Source of the DNA: Lysobacter sp036697405
GTDB lineage: Bacteria; Pseudomonadota; Gammaproteobacteria; Xanthomonadales; Xanthomonadaceae
NCBI RefSeq assembly: GCF_036697405.1
Contig: NZ_JBAHWA010000001.1
Coordinates: 1,101,400 to 1,165,399, forward strand
Length of the DNA stretch: 64,000 bases
Direction of reading: 5' to 3'
Shown piece by piece: positions 37,279-46,266 of the stretch. Each line of letters starts with the position of its first letter. Position 1 is the first letter of the stretch. Under the pieces are notes generated by a model that was given only the letters and a program-made list of their open reading frames with translations, was not told where the DNA came from and made no database searches. The position numbers and the translations under genes are program-made.

Positions 37279-38301
37279 TCACTGGCGCGCGGCCTGGAGC
37301 ACGATTTCGTGCTCGCCCACGCGCCGCGCCTGCAGCGACCAGCCGCGTTGCAGCGCCGCCAGCAGCGCGCCCTGGTCGTCGATGTGGAACACGCCGCTGA
37401 CCTTGAGCGCGCCCAGTTCCGGCTGCTCCAGCCGCAGCTGGGTCTTGGAATAGCGGTTCATCTCGTCCAGCAGCTGGTCGAGGCGGCGGTTCTTGAACAC
37501 CAGGTCGCCGCGCGGCCAGGCCTGGGCCACGGCCAGGTCCAGCGGGCGCTTGGGCGCGAGCGTGCCGCCGCCCTCGATGCGGACCTGCTCGCCTGGGGCC
37601 AGGGTGCTGGTCACGCGCGCCGCGCCGGCGCCGCCGACCGCGACTTCGACCTCGCCTTCGATCAGGCCGACGTCGACGGCGCTGCCGTCGCGGCTGACCT
37701 GGAAGGTGGTGCCGACGTCGCGGATGGTGCCGCCGCCGGCCTTGACCAGGAACGGACGCGGGCCGTCGCGGCCGCCGGCGTCGCGGCCGACCACGAACTG
37801 GACCCGGCCCTGGGCGACCTCGACGGTGCGGCTGTCGCGATCGAAACGGGTGGTCACCGCGCTGTGGGTGTCCAGCAGCAGGGTGGTGCCGTCGCTGAGG
37901 CCGATCGTGCGTTGTTCGCCGATGGCGGTGACGTAGCGCTGGATCTGCGGCGGCGGCGCGCGCTGGACCCAGGCCACCACCCCGATCGCGACCGCCAGGG
38001 TCGCGGCGATCGCCGCGCCCGGCGCCAGCCAGGGGTGGAAGCGGCGGCGGGTCGCCGCGCTGTCGCGGCGCGCCGCGCGCGCGGCCGCGCGCAACAGCTC
38101 GTCCTCGCCCAGTTCGGCCGAGAGTCGATGGATGCGCTCGACCTCGCCGTAGTCGCGGGCGTTGGCCGGCGAATGCGCGAGCCAGCGCTCGAAGGCCTCG
38201 CGGTCCTGGGCGTCGCTGTCGGGCGCGTGCAGGCGCGCGACCCAGGACTCGGCCTGGTCCTGGTCGTCGTATCGGTTGGAATTCGCGCTAGCCGTATTCA
38301 T
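37279..38301 (-). CDS. FecR-type transmembrane anti-sigma factor
   Basis: A 340-residue FecR family regulator. Cytoplasmic N-terminal DUF4880 region (AESWVARLHAPDSDAQDREA FERWL), a single transmembrane helix at about 93-112, then the periplasmic FecR domain (YVTAIGEQRTIGLSDGTTLL LDTHS, VEVAQGRVQFVV) and a C-terminal STN-like domain (DLVFKNRRLDQLLDEMNRYS). It passes the ligand-loaded state of the receptor to the sigma factor. ATG 38301 overlaps the TGA of the sigma gene (ATGA). 100 bp separate it from the receptor start. Confidence 0.93.
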   Translation of the reverse strand: MNTASANSNRYDDQDQAESWVARLHAPDSDAQDREAFERWLAHSPANARDYGEVERIHRLSAELGEDELLRAAARAARRDSAATRRRFHPWLAPGAAIAATLAVAIGVVAWVQRAPPPQIQRYVTAIGEQRTIGLSDGTTLLLDTHSAVTTRFDRDSRTVEVAQGRVQFVVGRDAGGRDGPRPFLVKAGGGTIRDVGTTFQVSRDGSAVDVGLIEGEVEVAVGGAGAARVTSTLAPGEQVRIEGGGTLAPKRPLDLAVAQAWPRGDLVFKNRRLDQLLDEMNRYSKTQLRLEQPELGALKVSGVFHIDDQGALLAALQRGWSLQARRVGEHEIVLQAARQ

Positions 38302-38888
38302 GCGCCACCTGTCGTGTCTGACAGATTTTCCCTCAGACGCAAGCGCAACAGCACCAGCGCGCGGCCGATATGTTTCTCCACAGCCTTGACCGAGATCCCA
38401 CAATGGCGCGCGATCTCGGTATAGCTCATGCCTTCGATGCGGTTGAGCAGGTAGACCTGCCGGCACTTGGTCGGCAGCCGCAGGATCGCCTCACGCACGC
38501 GCGCCAGCTCCTGTTGGTTGGCCACGCGCTGGTCGTGGGCGAGATCCGCCGACGGCAGGCCGTGGAAATGCTGGTCGAAGCTCACGTGCGCCGAGGCGTG
38601 CTGGCTCTGCTGGCGGCGGCCGCGGTCGTTGAGTTCGTTCATCGCGATCCGGTACATCAGCAGCTTGAGCTGCTCGGCCGGCTGGCCGCGGTAGCGCATC
38701 AACCGGACCAGGCTTTCCTGGGCGATGTCCTTGGCGTCCTCCTCGCCGGTGCGCTTGCACAGGAAGCGGATCAGGGCGTCGCGGTGCTCCAGCACGAAGC
38801 GCTCGAAGCCGTCGTCGCCGCGCGGGCAGACTTCCGGACGGCCGGGCGCGGGGCGGTCCGGCAGGGGCGGATCCGGGTAGACGTCCAT
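38298..38888 (-). CDS. FecI-type ECF sigma factor
   Basis: A 196-residue ECF sigma factor. Region 2: LEHRDALIRFLCKRTGEEDA KDIAQESLVRLMRYRG. Region 4: LRLPTKCRQVYLLNRIEGMS YTEIARHCGISVKAVEKHIG. The long spacer (HASAHVSFDQHFHGLP) between them is typical of FecI. ATG 38888 (MDVYPDPPL) is preferred over an in-frame TTG at 38915. The product would be held by FecR and direct transcription of the receptor operon. First gene of the Fec-like locus. Confidence 0.92.
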   Translation of the reverse strand: MDVYPDPPLPDRPAPGRPEVCPRGDDGFERFVLEHRDALIRFLCKRTGEEDAKDIAQESLVRLMRYRGQPAEQLKLLMYRIAMNELNDRGRRQQSQHASAHVSFDQHFHGLPSADLAHDQRVANQQELARVREAILRLPTKCRQVYLLNRIEGMSYTEIARHCGISVKAVEKHIGRALVLLRLRLRENLSDTTGGA

Positions 38889-39235
38889 CTGGGCCTGGTG
38901 CACGGGGCGGGCCAAGGCCTAAACCACCGTCGCCGCGCGCGGCGGGCGCGGCCGATCGCGGCCTGCGGCGCCGGTCGCTGTGCGGGAAACCTGATCGTTC
39001 ATCGGCACCTGGCCCCTGTAGTGCGGGTTGCTTGGTAACGCTGGAGCGGCCGCGCGGGGCGGCGAACCGGCATGCGCTAGCTTTGTAACATGGAATCCGC
39101 TATGCCGAAGGCTGGCGCCAGGCTGTGCGCAAGCCGGCTTAGCGCGACGCCGATCGCAATCCGGCAAGCCGGCCCGGCTCGTGGAACCCGCCCCACTGGG
39201 CTAGAATCGCTGGGTTTGCTCACCCGGAGGTCCTT
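38889..39235. other. Intergenic region between divergent fecI-type and pyrH genes
   Basis: About 350 bp without a convincing gene. It must carry the promoters of both units; a TAGAAT at about 39202 (36 bp before the pyrH start) is a possible -10, without a clear -35. GGAGG precedes pyrH. Confidence 0.5.
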
Positions 39236-39958
39236 ATGTCCCAGCTCGCCTGTCGCCGTGTCCTGCTCAAGTTGTCCGGCGAGGCGCTGATGGGGGACGA
39301 GGACTACGGCATCGACCCCAAGGTGATCGGCCGGCTCGCGCGCGAGGTGGTCGAGGCCCAGCACGCCGGCGCCGAGGTCGCGCTGGTGATCGGCGGCGGC
39401 AACATCTTCCGCGGCGCCGGCCTGGCCGCCGGCGGCATGGACCGGGTCACCGGCGACCAGATGGGCATGCTGGCCACCGTCATCAACGCCCTGGCCATGC
39501 AGGACGCGCTGGAGAAGCTCGGCGCCAAGGCGCGGGTGATGAGCGCGATCAAGATCAACGACGTCTGCGAGGACTACATCCGCCGGCGCGCGATCCGCCA
39601 CCTGGAAAAGGGCCGTCTGGTGATCTTCGCCGCCGGCACCGGCAACCCCTTCTTCACCACCGATTCGGGCGCCGCCCTGCGCGCGATCGAGATCGGCGCC
39701 GATCTGCTGCTGAAGGCGACCAAGGTCGACGGCGTCTACGACAAGGACCCGAAGAAGCATGCCGACGCCATTCGTTACGACAAGCTCAGCTACGACCAAG
39801 TGCTCGCGCGCGATCTGCAGGTGATGGACACGGCCGCGTTCGCGCTGTGCCGCGACAGCGACCTGCCGCTGCGCATCTTCGACATGAGCCAGCCGGGCGT
39901 GCTGCTGCGGATCCTGCGCGGCGAGCACATCGGCACGCTGGTGCAGGGGCGCGGCTGA
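39236..39958 (+). CDS. pyrH: UMP kinase
   Basis: A 240-residue amino-acid-kinase-fold enzyme making UDP from UMP, allosterically set by GTP and UTP. Conserved: RVLLKLSGEALMGDEDYGID, LVIGGGNIFRGAGLAAGGMD, TGDQMGMLATVINALAMQDA, FAAGTGNPFFTTDSGAALRA and TKVDGVYDKDPKKH. Full length for the family (E. coli 241). ATG 39236, GGAGGTCCTT upstream. In many proteobacteria it directly follows tsf; here the Fec-like locus intervenes, and the CDF gene separates it from frr. Confidence 0.98.
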   Translation: MSQLACRRVLLKLSGEALMGDEDYGIDPKVIGRLAREVVEAQHAGAEVALVIGGGNIFRGAGLAAGGMDRVTGDQMGMLATVINALAMQDALEKLGAKARVMSAIKINDVCEDYIRRRAIRHLEKGRLVIFAAGTGNPFFTTDSGAALRAIEIGADLLLKATKVDGVYDKDPKKHADAIRYDKLSYDQVLARDLQVMDTAAFALCRDSDLPLRIFDMSQPGVLLRILRGEHIGTLVQGRG

Positions 39959-39988
39959 GGGGTGTAGCGGCGAGTTCCCGCCTAAAGA

Positions 39989-40020
39989 GGCCCCCTCAAT
40001 CCCCCTTCTCCAAAGGGGGA
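39989..40020. repeat. CCCCCTT/AAGGGGG palindromic element after pyrH
   Basis: GCCCCCTCAAT-type flank followed by CCCCCTTCTCCAAAGGGGG (40001-40019). Fourth-gap member of the family at 5302-5320, 5421-5440 and 53285-53312. Confidence 0.65.
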
Positions 40021-40187
40021 ATACCGGTGACCGGATCCGTTCGTGATTCCAGGATCCGTTCGCGGCGAGCCCGCCGCACCATGAACGGATCGCCCGCGCC
40101 GCCGCAAGAGCCCTTGCCCCTCAACCGAGGGGAAAACCGGCCGCGCTGTAATAGTGTTCACGCGCCGGCCCGTGGCAGCATCCGCAC

Positions 40188-41108
40188 ATGCACTCGCACA
40201 GCCACGATCACGCGGCGAACGGCACCCGCGCCTTCGCCTTCGTCACCCTGATCAATCTCGCCTACACGGCGCTCGAGGCCGGCTACGGCTTCGCCACCAA
40301 TTCCCTGGCCCTGCTGTCCGACGCCCTGCACAACCTCGGCGACGTGCTCGGCCTGGGCCTGGCCTGGGGCGCGGCGGTGCTGGCCAAGCGTGCGCCCACC
40401 GATCGCCATACCTACGGCTGGCGCCGCGCCACCCTGCTCTCGCCGCTGGCCAACGCCCTGCTGCTGGTGGCGTTCTCCGGCGCCCTGGCCTGGGAGGCGA
40501 TCCGCCGCTTCAGCGCCCCGCCCGAGATTCCGGCCCTGCCGGTGATCGTGGTCGCCACGCTGGGCATCGCGGTCAATCTGGGCGCGGCCTGGTTCGTGCG
40601 CGACGGCCATGCCCAGGACCTCAACCGCCGCGGCGCCTTCCTGCACCTGATCGCCGACGCGGCGGTGTCGCTGGCGGCGGTGCTGGCCGGCGCCGGCATG
40701 TGGTGGCTGGGCTGGGCCTGGCTGGACCCGGTGATCGCGCTGCTGATCGGCGTGGTGGTCGCGGTGGGCGCGTTCGGGCTGCTGCGCGAAAGTTTCAACG
40801 CGGCCATGGACGCGGTGCCGCGCGGCATCGACCAGGCCCAGGTCGCGGCCTTCCTGGCCGGGCAGCCCGGCGTGACCGCGGTCCACCATCTGCACATCTG
40901 GTCGCTGGGCGCGGGCGAGATCGCGATGACCGCGCACCTGGTGCGTCCGGACGACGCCGACCACGACGCCTTCATCGACCGCCTCAACCACGAACTCGAC
41001 CACCGCTACGGCATCAACCATCCGACCCTGCAGGTCGAGCACGGGCGCGCCTGCGAGCACGATCGCCACGATCGAGCCCCGCACGGCGACCACGCCCACG
41101 AGCATTGA
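40188..41108 (+). CDS. Cation diffusion facilitator family transporter (Zn/Cd type)
   Basis: A 306-residue CDF antiporter with six helices that moves divalent metal out of the cytoplasm against protons. The metal-site motifs in helices 2 and 5 are LLSDALHNLGDVLGLG (HxxxD) and HLIADAAVSLAAVLAG (HxxxD). His-rich ends (MHSHSHDHAANG and CEHDRHDRAPHGDHAHEH) are typical of zinc transporters of the ZitB/CzcD branch. The C-terminal cytoplasmic ferredoxin-like domain follows helix 6. ATG 40188. It is an insert in the pyrH-frr neighbourhood, on the same strand, with a hairpin after it. Confidence 0.92.
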   Translation: MHSHSHDHAANGTRAFAFVTLINLAYTALEAGYGFATNSLALLSDALHNLGDVLGLGLAWGAAVLAKRAPTDRHTYGWRRATLLSPLANALLLVAFSGALAWEAIRRFSAPPEIPALPVIVVATLGIAVNLGAAWFVRDGHAQDLNRRGAFLHLIADAAVSLAAVLAGAGMWWLGWAWLDPVIALLIGVVVAVGAFGLLRESFNAAMDAVPRGIDQAQVAAFLAGQPGVTAVHHLHIWSLGAGEIAMTAHLVRPDDADHDAFIDRLNHELDHRYGINHPTLQVEHGRACEHDRHDRAPHGDHAHEH

Positions 41109-41142
41109 GACCGGGCCCGCGCGCGGGTTCCGGCTGGGCCGC

Positions 41143-41173
41143 GGGCCGCAAAAGCGGCCCGGGCCTATATAAT
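41143..41173 (+). promoter_or_regulatory. Hairpin followed by a TATAAT -10 element upstream of frr
   Basis: Stem GGGCCGC-AAAA-GCGGCCC (41143-41160) may end the CDF transcript, although no T-run follows. TATAAT (41168-41173) is a perfect -10 motif 36 bp before the frr start, unusual in this GC-rich sequence; no good -35 is seen at the expected distance. AAGGACCGG precedes the ATG. Confidence 0.45.
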
Positions 41174-41208
41174 CCCGCGATTACCGTTCATAAGGACCGG
41201 AGCCGGCG

Positions 41209-41766
41209 ATGCTCAACGACATCAAGAAAGACGCCCAGACCCGCATGGCCAAAAGCGTCGAAGCGTTTCGCCACGACCTCACCCGGGTCCGCACCGGCCG
41301 CGCCTCGACCGCGCTGGTGGACCACCTGAAGGTCAACTACTACGGCTCCGACATGCCCCTGTCGCAGGTCGCCAGCGTCGCCATCTCCGACGCGCGCACG
41401 CTGATGATCACGCCCTGGGAAAAGCAGATGGTCGGCCCGGTCGAGAAAGCGATCCTGGCCTCGGACCTGGGCCTGACCCCGAACACCGCCGGCACCGTGA
41501 TCCGGATCAACCTGCCCGCCCTCACCGAGGAGCGCCGCAAGGAGCTGAGCAAGCACGTGCACAGCGAAGGCGAGAACGCCAAGGTCGCGATCCGCAACAT
41601 CCGCCGCGACGCCAACCACCAGGTCAAGGAACTGCTGAAAGACAAGCAGATCACCGAGGACGAGGCCGGCCGCAGCGAAACCGACATCCAGAAGATCACC
41701 GACAGCGCGATCAAGGACGTCGACGAGGTGATCAAGGCCAAGGAACAGGAACTGATGGCGGTCTGA
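41209..41766 (+). CDS. frr: Ribosome recycling factor
   Basis: A 185-residue RRF that splits post-termination ribosomes with EF-G. Complete family sequence: MLNDIKKDAQTRMAKSVEAF, FRHDLTRVRTGRASTALVDH, ISVKIT-type core DARTLMITPWEKQMVGPVEK, and the C-terminal helix DEVIKAKEQELMAV. Length equals E. coli (185). ATG 41209. First gene of a closely spaced run into uppS. Confidence 0.98.
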   Translation: MLNDIKKDAQTRMAKSVEAFRHDLTRVRTGRASTALVDHLKVNYYGSDMPLSQVASVAISDARTLMITPWEKQMVGPVEKAILASDLGLTPNTAGTVIRINLPALTEERRKELSKHVHSEGENAKVAIRNIRRDANHQVKELLKDKQITEDEAGRSETDIQKITDSAIKDVDEVIKAKEQELMAV

Positions 41767-41968
41767 ACCGGTGCCGCCCGCGCCCGTCCGCCCGTGCGCG
41801 GCCGCCGACGCGCCGGCATCGAACTTTCGCCGGCGCCGCCGGTCCGCTACAGACCTGCTCGGGCAGGCCCGGCCCGCCGGGCCCGCGACGGCGCACCGCG
41901 CCGCTGCCTGAACCCGCCGACTCGAACCCGTCGCCCCAACCCCGCTTCCAGGTCCCGCCGCCGGCTCC

Positions 41969-42742
41969 ATGCCTTCCGATCCCGCCCACGCCGCGCCGCG
42001 CGTCCCGCGCCACCTCGCCGTCATCATGGACGGCAACGGCCGTTGGGCCGAGCGCCGCCGTCGTCCGCGCATGATCGGCCACCGCGCCGGCGCGCGCGCG
42101 GTCGACGTCTGCATCGATTTCTGCATCGCGCGCGGGATCGGCGCCCTGACCCTGTTCGCCTTCTCCAGCGAGAACTGGGGCCGGCCCGAGGACGAGGTCG
42201 GCGCGCTGATGAAGCTGTTCCTCAACGCCCTGGAGCGCGAGGTCGACGAACTCGACCGGCGCGGCGTGCGGGTGCGCTTCATCGGCGAACGCGAACGCTT
42301 CGCCGCGCCGATCCGCGAGCGCATGGCCGCGGCCGAGCGCCAGACCCGCAACAACGAGGTGTTGCACCTGACCGTGGCCGCCAGCTACGGCGGCCGCTGG
42401 GACATCGCCCAGGCCGCGCGCTCGCTGGCCCAGGACGTGGCCGCCGGCCGGCTGGCCCCGGAGGCCATCGACGAGGCCGCCCTGGGCGCGCGCATGGCCC
42501 TGGCCGACCTGCCGGCGCCGGACCTGTTCATCCGCACCGGCGGCGACACCCGGATCAGCAACTTCCTGCTCTGGCAGCTGGCCTACACCGAGCTGTGGTT
42601 CACCGACGCGTTGTGGCCCGAACTGGATGCGGCCACACTCCAGCGCGCCCTGGACGATTTCGCCGGCCGGGAGCGCCGCTACGGCCTGACCGGTGCGCAG
42701 ATCGCCGCGCGCTCCAACGACTCCGACGAGACCGCTGAATGA
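41969..42742 (+). CDS. uppS: Isoprenyl transferase (undecaprenyl diphosphate synthase)
   Basis: A 257-residue cis-prenyltransferase that makes C55 undecaprenyl diphosphate, the carrier lipid for peptidoglycan and O-antigen. VIMDGNGRWAERRRRPRM holds the catalytic Asp; LTLFAFSSENWGRPEDEV and DLFIRTGGDTRISNFLLWQL are typical. ATG 41969; about 200 bp of GC-rich spacer separate it from frr. Its stop overlaps the cdsA start by 4 bp (ATGA). Confidence 0.97.
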   Translation: MPSDPAHAAPRVPRHLAVIMDGNGRWAERRRRPRMIGHRAGARAVDVCIDFCIARGIGALTLFAFSSENWGRPEDEVGALMKLFLNALEREVDELDRRGVRVRFIGERERFAAPIRERMAAAERQTRNNEVLHLTVAASYGGRWDIAQAARSLAQDVAAGRLAPEAIDEAALGARMALADLPAPDLFIRTGGDTRISNFLLWQLAYTELWFTDALWPELDAATLQRALDDFAGRERRYGLTGAQIAARSNDSDETAE

Positions 42743-43590
42743 CCCGAACCCGCCTGCTCGCCGCGTTGGTGATGACCCCGATCGCGATCGCGGCGATCCT
42801 GCTGCTGCAGACCCCCTGGGTGATGGCGGTGGCCGCGGTGCTGTTCCTGATCGGGCTGTGGGAGTGGTTCGACCTGGCCGAAATCGAGGACACCCTGTCG
42901 CGCACGGTGCTGCTGGCGGCCAACCTGGCGCTGATGGTGGCGATCGTCTGGGCCTCGCGCTCGGGCGCGCCCGAGATCGCCGGCGCGCCTTCGATGGTGC
43001 TGTTCAAGATCGCCTCGCTGGTGGGCGTGATCTGGTGGCTGCTGGCCCTGTTCTGGCTGCAGCGTTACCAATTCGCGAGCAATCACGAGTCCTATGCGCG
43101 CGCGTTCAAGCTCGCCGCCGGCGCGCTCAGCGTGATTCCGGCCTGGTGCGCGCTGGCCTGGATCCACGCCGGCCAGCCCAACGGCCACCGCTGGCTGCTG
43201 ACCGCGCTGGCGATCGTCTGGGCGGCCGACAGCGGCGCCTATTTCGCCGGGCGCAAATTCGGCCGCCTCAAGCTCGCGCCGCGGGTCAGCCCCAACAAGA
43301 CCATCGAAGGCCTGGTCGGCGGCGTGCTCGCCGGCGTCGCGGTCGGCATCGCCTTCGCCGCCTTCGCCGGCGCCCAGCCCGCGCAGTTGCCGGCGGTGGC
43401 CCTGGTCGCGTTCGCGGCGGTGCTGTTCTCGGTGGTCGGCGACCTGTTCGAGAGCCTGCTCAAGCGCCATGCCGGCGTGAAGGATTCCGGCAACCTCATC
43501 CCCGGCCACGGCGGCGTGCTCGACCGCGTCGACGGCGTGCTGGCGGCGTTGCCGGTCTTCGCGCTCGGCAAGGCCGTGCTGGGCTTCTGA
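42739..43590 (+). CDS. cdsA: Phosphatidate cytidylyltransferase
   Basis: A 283-residue integral membrane enzyme that forms CDP-diacylglycerol from phosphatidic acid and CTP, the branch point for phospholipids. Several hydrophobic helices from residue 5 on, then the family signature VKDSGNLIPGHGGVLDRVDG near the C-terminus; AADSGAYFAGRKFGRLKLAP precedes it. ATG 42739 overlaps the uppS stop. dxr begins 2 bp after its stop. Confidence 0.97.
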   Translation: MTRTRLLAALVMTPIAIAAILLLQTPWVMAVAAVLFLIGLWEWFDLAEIEDTLSRTVLLAANLALMVAIVWASRSGAPEIAGAPSMVLFKIASLVGVIWWLLALFWLQRYQFASNHESYARAFKLAAGALSVIPAWCALAWIHAGQPNGHRWLLTALAIVWAADSGAYFAGRKFGRLKLAPRVSPNKTIEGLVGGVLAGVAVGIAFAAFAGAQPAQLPAVALVAFAAVLFSVVGDLFESLLKRHAGVKDSGNLIPGHGGVLDRVDGVLAALPVFALGKAVLGF

Positions 43591-43592
43591 AC

Positions 43593-44759
43593 ATGCAGCA
43601 CATCGCCGTACTCGGCGCGACCGGCTCCATCGGCACCTCGGCCCTGGACGTGATCGCGCGCCATCCCGAACGCCTGCGCGCCAGCGTGCTCGCGGCCGGC
43701 GGCCGGGTCGAACAATTGCTGGCGCTGTGCGAGCGTCACCGCCCCGCGCACGCGGTGATCGCCGACGTCTCCTGCTATCCGGCGCTGCGCGACGGCCTGC
43801 GCGCGCGCGGCCTGGACACCCAGGCCCATTGCGGCGACGAGGCCCTGGTCGCGCTGGTGTCCGGCGACGCCTGCGACAGCGTGGTCGCGGCCATCGTCGG
43901 CGCGGCCGGACTGGACTCCACCCTGGCCGCGGCGCGCGCGGGCAAGCGCCTGCTGCTGGCCAACAAGGAATCGCTGGTGCTGGCCGGCGAGCTGCTGATG
44001 CGCGCCGCGCACGAAGCCGGCGCCACCATCGTGCCGATCGACAGCGAGCACAACGCGATCTTCCAATGCCTGCCCGACGCGCACGCGCACGCCGGGCTGG
44101 CGCGCATCCTGCTGACCGCCTCCGGCGGGCCGTTCCGCGGCCGCAGCCGCCAGGACCTGGCCCAGGTCACGCCCGAGCAGGCGGTCGCGCATCCGAAGTG
44201 GTCGATGGGGCCGAAGATCTCGGTCGACTCCGCCACCCTGATGAACAAGGGCCTGGAAGTGATCGAGGCCCACCACCTGTTCGGCGTGTCCGGCGAACGC
44301 ATCCAGGTGCTGGTGCACCCGCAGAGCCTGGTCCATTCGCTGGTCGAATTCGTCGACGGTTCGACCCTGGCCCAGCTCGGCCTGCCGGACATGCGCACCG
44401 CGCTGGCGGTGGGTTTCGGCTGGCCGCAGCGGATCGCCTCGGGCGTGGCCGGGCTGGACCTGCTGGCCCACGGCCGGCTCGATTTCGAGCCGCCGGACCT
44501 GGACGCCTTCCCCTGCCTGCGCCTGGCCTTCACGGCCCTGGCCGCGGGCGGCACCGCCCCGGCGGTGTTGAACGCGGCCAACGAAGTCGCGGTTTCAGCG
44601 TTTCTTCAGCGGCGTATCGGTTTCCTAGCGATACCGGCGCTGGTCGAGGACACCCTCGCCGCGCTCCCCTCCACCCCGGCGACCTCGCTGGCGGTCCTGC
44701 GCGATGCCGATGCGCAGGCACGCCGGTACGCCGGGCAGGCCATCGACCACAAGGCGTAG
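43593..44759 (+). CDS. dxr: 1-deoxy-D-xylulose 5-phosphate reductoisomerase
   Basis: A 388-residue NADPH enzyme of the MEP pathway, making MEP from DXP; target of fosmidomycin. NADPH site VLGATGSIGTSALDVIARHP, metal and substrate motifs LANKESLVLAGELLM, PIDSEHNAIFQCL, LTASGGPFRG, HPKWSMGPKISVDSATLMNK and the C-terminal domain with LNAANEVAVSAFL. ATG 43593 is 2 bp after cdsA. ispA, at the far end of the window, is a later step of the same isoprenoid route. Confidence 0.98.
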   Translation: MQHIAVLGATGSIGTSALDVIARHPERLRASVLAAGGRVEQLLALCERHRPAHAVIADVSCYPALRDGLRARGLDTQAHCGDEALVALVSGDACDSVVAAIVGAAGLDSTLAAARAGKRLLLANKESLVLAGELLMRAAHEAGATIVPIDSEHNAIFQCLPDAHAHAGLARILLTASGGPFRGRSRQDLAQVTPEQAVAHPKWSMGPKISVDSATLMNKGLEVIEAHHLFGVSGERIQVLVHPQSLVHSLVEFVDGSTLAQLGLPDMRTALAVGFGWPQRIASGVAGLDLLAHGRLDFEPPDLDAFPCLRLAFTALAAGGTAPAVLNAANEVAVSAFLQRRIGFLAIPALVEDTLAALPSTPATSLAVLRDADAQARRYAGQAIDHKA

Positions 44760-44791
44760 CGCATGGCCCCGACCCGCACCGTGGAACTCCC

Positions 44792-46153
44792 ATGAGCGAA
44801 TTCATCGGCTCGGTCTGGTGGCTGCTGGTCAGCCTGGGCGTGCTCGTGACCTTCCACGAGTTCGGCCACTATTGGGTCGCGCGCCGCTGCGGGGTCAAGG
44901 TGCTGCGCTTCTCGGTCGGCTTCGGCAAGCCGCTGTGGATGCGCCGCGATCGCAACGGCACCGAATTCGCGATCGCCGCGATTCCGCTGGGCGGCTACGT
45001 CAAGATGCTCGACGAGCGCGAGGGCGACGTCGATCCGGCCGAGGCCCCGCAGGCCTTCAATCGCCAGCACGTGTTCAAGCGCATCGCGATCGTCGCCGCC
45101 GGCCCGATCGCCAACCTGATCCTGTGCGCGGCGCTGTTCTGGCTGATGTTCGTGATCGGGCGTCCGGACTTCGTGCCCGCGGTCGGTCAGGTCGAAGGCC
45201 TGGCCGCGCAGTCGGGCCTGGTCCGCGGCGACACCATCGTCGCCATCGGCGAGCGCGCCACCCCCACCACCACCGAGGCCGGCCTGGCCCTGCTGTCGGC
45301 GGCGCTGGATCGCAGCGACGTGGCGGTGCGGGTGCGCGGCGACGACGGCCGCGACACGGTCCGCACCCTGCGCCTGTCGAAGCTGCCGGCCGGCATCGAC
45401 GAGCGCGAACTGCTCAACCACACCGGCCTGATCTGGCGCCATCAGCTGTTGCCGGCGGTGATCGGCCGCGTGCTGCCGAACCGTCCGGCCTGGGGCGTGC
45501 TGGCCGAAGCCGATCGCGTGACCGCGATCGACGGCGAGCCGGTGCGGTCCTGGGCCGACGTCGCGCCCCTGGTCGACGCCCTGGGCCGGCGCGGCGGCGA
45601 GGCCATGGTCGAAGTGCAGCGCGGCGGCGACCGCCTGGCGTTCCCGCTGACGCCGCTGCGCGGCGAAAACCCCGAAACCCGCAAGCAGCAATGGATGCTG
45701 GGCCTGGAACCGGCCAAGGACAAACCCAAGCCCGACGCAGTGCTGCGCTACGGCCCGATCGACGCGGTCCCGGCCGCGCTGCGCGAAATGGGCCGTCAGA
45801 CCCAGGACATGGTGGCGATGATCGGCCGTGCGTTCAGCGGCCGGCTATCCGTGGAGAACACCGTCGCCGGCCCGATCACCATCGCCCGGGCCGCCAACGA
45901 CCATGCCCAGCACGGCCCGGCCTGGTATCTGCAGATGCTGGCCTTGCTGTCGCTGAGCCTGGGAATCCTGAACCTGCTCCCGATCCCGATCTTGGACGGC
46001 GGTCACCTGCTGTATTACCTTATCGAGCTGGTCAAGGGCAGCCCGGTCAGCGAGCGCGTTATGGCCGCCGGCCAGTATGTCGGCCTGGCGCTGATCGTCA
46101 GCCTCATGGGTTTGGCGTTCTACAACGACATCGTGAACAACCTGGTGCGCTGA
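44792..46153 (+). CDS. rseP: RseP site-2 protease
   Basis: A 453-residue intramembrane zinc metalloprotease that cleaves anti-sigma RseA and signal-peptide remnants. HExxH motif in VTFHEFGHYWVARRCGVKVL (helix 1), two periplasmic PDZ domains (VGQVEGLAAQSGLVRGDTIV and VLAEADRVTAIDGEPVRSWA), and the LDG motif NLLPIPILDGGHLLYYLIEL. ATG 44792 is chosen by family comparison, 32 bp after dxr. bamA follows directly, as in E. coli. Confidence 0.97.
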   Translation: MSEFIGSVWWLLVSLGVLVTFHEFGHYWVARRCGVKVLRFSVGFGKPLWMRRDRNGTEFAIAAIPLGGYVKMLDEREGDVDPAEAPQAFNRQHVFKRIAIVAAGPIANLILCAALFWLMFVIGRPDFVPAVGQVEGLAAQSGLVRGDTIVAIGERATPTTTEAGLALLSAALDRSDVAVRVRGDDGRDTVRTLRLSKLPAGIDERELLNHTGLIWRHQLLPAVIGRVLPNRPAWGVLAEADRVTAIDGEPVRSWADVAPLVDALGRRGGEAMVEVQRGGDRLAFPLTPLRGENPETRKQQWMLGLEPAKDKPKPDAVLRYGPIDAVPAALREMGRQTQDMVAMIGRAFSGRLSVENTVAGPITIARAANDHAQHGPAWYLQMLALLSLSLGILNLLPIPILDGGHLLYYLIELVKGSPVSERVMAAGQYVGLALIVSLMGLAFYNDIVNNLVR

Positions 46154-46266
46154 TGCCGGCCTTGCCCAACGACCCGATGCCTCGATCGCGCGGTCTCCGA
46201 CCGCGCGCCCCCGAAGCCTCGAACCGGCGCCCCGTAGCGGGCGTCAACGAACCCCAACCGGACGTA

